NCBI GenBank assembly: GCA_000708835.1
Contig: DF237042.1
Coordinates: forward strand, 124,001 to 188,000
Direction of reading: 5' to 3'
From: Klebsormidium nitens
Lineage: Eukaryota; Streptophyta; Klebsormidiophyceae; Klebsormidiales; Klebsormidiaceae
Length of the DNA: 64,000 nucleotides
Shown: in pieces, positions 60,901 to 64,000 of the stretch
Layout of the letters: each line of letters opens with the position of its first letter
How positions within the stretch are numbered: position 1 is the first letter of the stretch
Made by a program: the position numbers and the translations under genes
The notes under the pieces: generated by a model
The model's input: the letters and a program-made list of their open reading frames with translations, nothing else
What the model was told of the DNA's origin: nothing
The model's database searches: none

Positions 60901-63849
60901 CGACCCTACAGCGCGCCACGTGTCCCCCGGAAACTCACCCACGATCGCCCCGAGTGCCACGTAGCCGAGGCCGACGATCGCGATTGAGAAGAAGGTCAGC
61001 TCCAAGGCGGGGAACGCGAGGAAAGCGGGGGACGCGTTCTTGCCCAGGCACCGGGACAGCGGGCCCTTGAGCAGGTGCAGGACGCAGAGCGCGAAAAGGA
61101 TCACCGTGACCCAAAACATGACGCGGAGAAGGCTGCGGAGTCTGCACACGAAGATGTGAACGGCTGGTCAATTTGGCTGTATGAAGGAATAAGATGAGTG
61201 GAATGTAACGAGCGGCGGATCTGCAACGCTGGTCGCCCTCTCCGCAGCAAGTGCCCGGTTTGCAGCGCAACCGCAGATTCGGTTAAGAGGCCAATCATGG
61301 ACAAGCCAGAAAGCCACGTGGCAAGAGGGTGTAAGTCAAAGAAGAGAAGCCAGCTGCAAGCGCGGAATCTGCTAGGATCGGAAGGGTTGCAAAGCCGCGG
61401 AAACGGACGGCCCGTTGCTTTTCTTTGACGTTACCGTTCGACCACGGTCAGCTTAACCTGCATGGCTATCAGCTTGTTCTCAACACTTACTAGATAGATG
61501 GAGATAATAACGAGTCAAAACGATGACGAGTTGAAAAAGGCTCGTACCCGTTGTGTCCTGGCTGCTGGAACAAGCTGAGCGAGTTGATGCTCAGTTCTTT
61601 GCTGTATTCCGCAGGCGACGCCTCGAACGACACGTTTCCGCCGGAATAGAACGTCCTCGGACGGGCCTGGTTCAGCAGCTTCGTGTTGGCCGGAACCGTT
61701 CCGCTGGTTCCGTTGGCGGGCAGCGTCACCGCCTGGAGGAGCGCCCGCCGGTTCCGCTCGCTCGTGGCAGCGAGGATTCCGTTCGCCGGAACACCGGAAC
61801 CGAGCGCCTGGGGGCGGTCCGTGTAGGGGATGGGGCTGTCGTGGGCGATTCCGTCGAAGGGGCTAGGCCAGCGGAAAAGGGAAAAGGCGAGAGCGGAACT
61901 GGCGTCGATGTAGGGGGTCGGCAGAGGAGCGTCGAGGCTCTGACGCGCGGCAAATAGACTGAGGCTGGAGGCGACATTCTGCAGTGAAACGAGGAGACGA
62001 AATCGATACACGTGGCCGGAGAGTCTTAGCTGAGCATCTGCGAAGTATCTGCATGTGAGAAATCGGGCTTTGGCTTTCAAAATCACTAGTCACTTGCAAC
62101 TCTTATGCTTAAGCATGATGAACAAAGGAATCTCCAGATACGTGACAGGTGCGTTAAAGAGCAACTGAAGCAGACGACGAATGTGCTGAGAGTACGTACG
62201 ATCAAGAGGCTCGAAGACTGCTGCATGATTCCGCCAGCAGCCATGACCCCCACGGAAGCGACCGCAACGGCGCGGATTCCGGTCTGAAGCCCCTTGTTGA
62301 CCTCGTCTGCAAAGATCGGAAGGTGTCGGGCTCTTGCAGGGGACAAAGAACCATTTTGGACAGATACTAAGATATACGCGGTCATTGATATTGATAGTTG
62401 ATATTTGATAATCTGCAGACTTTTTCATCGATTTAGCTGCTGAATAACTAAGTGTCAATACTGATTGGTAATTGATCAAAGCCCTTTCATCTCGCTTTAC
62501 TTCAATTATCCAAATCCATAGTCTCATCGGGTCTCTGTCACCTTTATCTGATGTTGATCTAGGTCTGGGCAAATCCGGACGCTTTGAACGCTCTTCCACA
62601 GGATCTGATTTCAAATATCGCAGCCACGCTCGAAGGGTTTGCCAAGCGCGGAGTCGCATCCAGGACAAACTGGAAACGATGCGAGATCCTTGGCAAACAG
62701 CACTCGAAGCGGGTCGTCAGCAAAATTACAAACTTCCAAAGGCGCGGATTGGTGACACGTGGAGCGCTTGGATTGGCTCCTCACAGTGCAGCACTTGCAG
62801 CTGATTGGACGCAGTGTTCCCGGTGCCCACAATACTGAAGGCGCTGTCGGCAGGAACTTGGATGACGAGATTGGCTTTCCGGTCGATGAGAACCGTCAGG
62901 ACGTACGAAAAGCCGTCCGCTGTGGCAGCGTTCGGACCGGCCCTGCACGCGCGCACGTGAGGTTTTCGGGTTAGGTCTAGATTGCTGGGTTAGTTGGGCG
63001 GTAAGAAGGGCAGAATCACTGGCTGCAAGCATCTTGAAAAGTTCTGTCAGGACGTACGAAGAGGCAGCGTTCGGTCCAGCCCTGCACACAAGCGCATATG
63101 GAAGGATTTGGGCGAAACGTCGGGTTTGAAGTTAGACTACTGGGTAACCAGGCTGTAACCAGGGCAGAACTGCTGAGTGCATCTTGGAGCATCGTAAAGT
63201 TCTGTTCGGACGTACGAAAAGCCGTCCGCCGTGGGAGTGTTCGGACCAGCCGTGCGCGCCCGGATGACAAAGCCTGGGCTTTGCGGGTTTGACAGGAGAA
63301 GCCCGTTTTCAATGGGCAAGGGATATTATGGGGTCCGGAATCTTCCTCAATATCAGCGAGAACGGGACCACGTGTTACCGTTCGCAAGCCTCGTGTCCTG
63401 CAACCGGCCTATATTAATTCGAGAGCAATCCAAACTTGGAAAGTGCTTAGAAGGTTTCCCGCCACTTTGCAACGACAAGAAACCAATTTCAAATAAAGTT
63501 TCACCGGCTTAAAGTCAATCGAGAAGTGTTTGAGTGATCAAGAAGGAAGCGGCCGGACTTTCCGCCTTGCCGGGCCAGCAACAGAGCGGAACGGAGCGGA
63601 ACAACGCATTTTTACTTCCTCTGATGCGGATGCAGAACCTCTTTCTTTGCAACGAATTTTCCACTCACCTAATGATCGTGCCATTAGTGATAGCCATCGT
63701 GTTTGCGTCGAATCCGAACACCTTCTTGTCAAACGTCAGCACGAGCGTCACCTCCTGGTCACGGGAAACCCCGGGTTCCGTCGAGAGTGCGACCACGCCG
63801 TTCGGGTCCTTGTTCACCAGCTGAAGGAAAGCGGTCGGAGGAGCGGAAT
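57978..63849 (-). CDS. Multi-pass membrane protein with bacterial-type Ig-like domain, 5' truncated at the window edge
   Basis: Exons: 63849-63669, 62942-62785, 62306-62200, 62029-61548, 61141-60939, 60736-60636, 60216-59554, 59186-59073, 58590-58364, 58050-57978 (stop). All ten phases agree, leaving 768 aa; earlier exons lie beyond 64000. Residues 1-113 resemble a bacterial Ig-like repeat (VTLVLTFDKKVFGFDANTM, ITNGTII, ADGFSYVLTVLIDRKANL, VQVP-like and GNTASNQLQV). An extracellular-looking region with N-glycosylation sequons (NGTSG, NVSF) follows. Strongly hydrophobic segments lie at about 318-335, 360-377, 382-405, 625-640, 651-668, 674-710 and 730-757, with a 220-residue charged hydrophilic loop between the third and fourth. 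The layout recalls TRP-like or polycystin-like channel proteins of fungi and protists, but no conserved channel motif was identified, so function is unassigned. Confidence 0.7.
58575..58668 (-). repeat. Duplicated exon-start region in the membrane-protein gene
   Basis: The real exon start region (58557-58600: ctggacgaggaagacgatat, then gggttaacatctgggttag) recurs at about 58626-58668 as ttggacgaccaagacaattt followed by gggttagcatctggg. The extra copy lies just upstream (in the sense of transcription) of the used acceptor. Confidence 0.8.
59448..59520 (-). repeat. Tandem repeat in a membrane-protein intron
   Basis: Two imperfect copies of a unit of about 32 bp with ttcgcatYtcagatcYttga followed by tagactt/cagactt. 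Intronic, no known role. Confidence 0.75.
62895..63270 (-). repeat. Three copies of an exon acceptor plus exon start in the membrane-protein gene
   Basis: The block gacgtacgaa...gcgttcggaccggccctgcacgc marks the real exon start (AG at 62943-62944). It recurs at about 63050-63092 and 63211-63255 with the same acceptor-plus-GPNA(A/T) coding edge, linked by similar intron sequence (gctgggttag..ggcagaa, then aaagttctgt). Spacing is about 150-160 bp. The extra copies lie upstream in the intron and lose the frame quickly. Confidence 0.88.
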
Positions 63850-63954
63850 CTGCCCGGGACAGGAGATTATCATAGGGTTAGAAGAGGGTTAGCGCAGACT
63901 CAACAGTGGGTTAAGGTAGGGGCTGTCGATTCTGTATTGAGTTGACGCACAACC

Positions 63955-64000
63955 TTTGTTCACCAGCTGATCGAAGAAGGGCGGTCGGGGCAGCCGTATA
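63955..64000 (-). repeat. Partial copy of the 63849 exon start at the window edge
   Basis: On the minus strand the last 50 bases match the beginning of the 63849-63669 exon (CCGACCGC, CTTC, CAGCTGGTGAACAA) with gaps and an in-frame stop. It is either another relic boundary copy or part of a related upstream Ig-like repeat cut by the window. Confidence 0.6.

Noticed and set aside
1-64000. Bacterial operon, CRISPR array, insertion sequence or phage system
   Set aside because: Genes are intron-split with eukaryotic splice sites; no regularly spaced identical repeats, no transposase and no polycistronic layout.

Overview
The window looks like nuclear DNA of a streptophyte green alga, possibly a Klebsormidium-type charophyte, although no species can be proven from the sequence. 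The evidence is a plant-type Rubisco small-subunit gene with a plastid transit peptide, two plant-type ferritin genes with an extension-peptide exon and seven introns, plastid-type MscS-like channels, a COQ9 gene and an XRCC1 gene. All genes are split by many introns of roughly 100-1200 bp with short exons. I rebuilt gene models by eye from splice sites, reading-frame phase and family similarity. Exon edges may be off by a base or two, and 5' starts are the weakest part.

Layout from left to right: (1) 395-2254 (+), C-terminal part of a proline-iminopeptidase-like alpha/beta hydrolase; (2) 3534-7880 (-), COQ9; (3) 8528-13070 (+), MscS-like channel A; (4) 14527-19336 (-) and (5) 20415-24541 (+), two divergently transcribed ferritin-like paralogues with identical intron positions; (6) 26292-30959 (-), RPP40, an RNase MRP/P protein subunit; (7) 31391-36676 (+), XRCC1, divergent from RPP40; (8) 37557-42217 (-), a type II membrane GT92 glycosyltransferase; (9) 45004-47212 (-), RBCS; (10) about 49095-55671 (+), MscS-like channel B; (11) 57978-63849 and beyond (-), the C-terminal 768 residues of a multi-pass membrane protein with a bacterial-type Ig-like domain. 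Neighbours face opposite ways at nine of ten junctions.

The genes do not form one pathway. They cover chloroplast function (Rubisco, MscS-like channels, ferritins), mitochondrial ubiquinone synthesis (COQ9), RNA processing (RPP40), DNA repair (XRCC1), the secretory pathway or cell wall (GT92) and a membrane receptor- or channel-like protein.

Four observations stand out. Both ferritin-like proteins appear to have lost five of the six classical ferroxidase ligands. The XRCC1 keeps an N-terminal domain that described land-plant XRCC1 proteins lack. In at least five places, introns hold decaying tandem copies of the adjacent splice site plus exon edge. Every convergent intergenic spacer contains a stretch of similar, palindrome-rich character.
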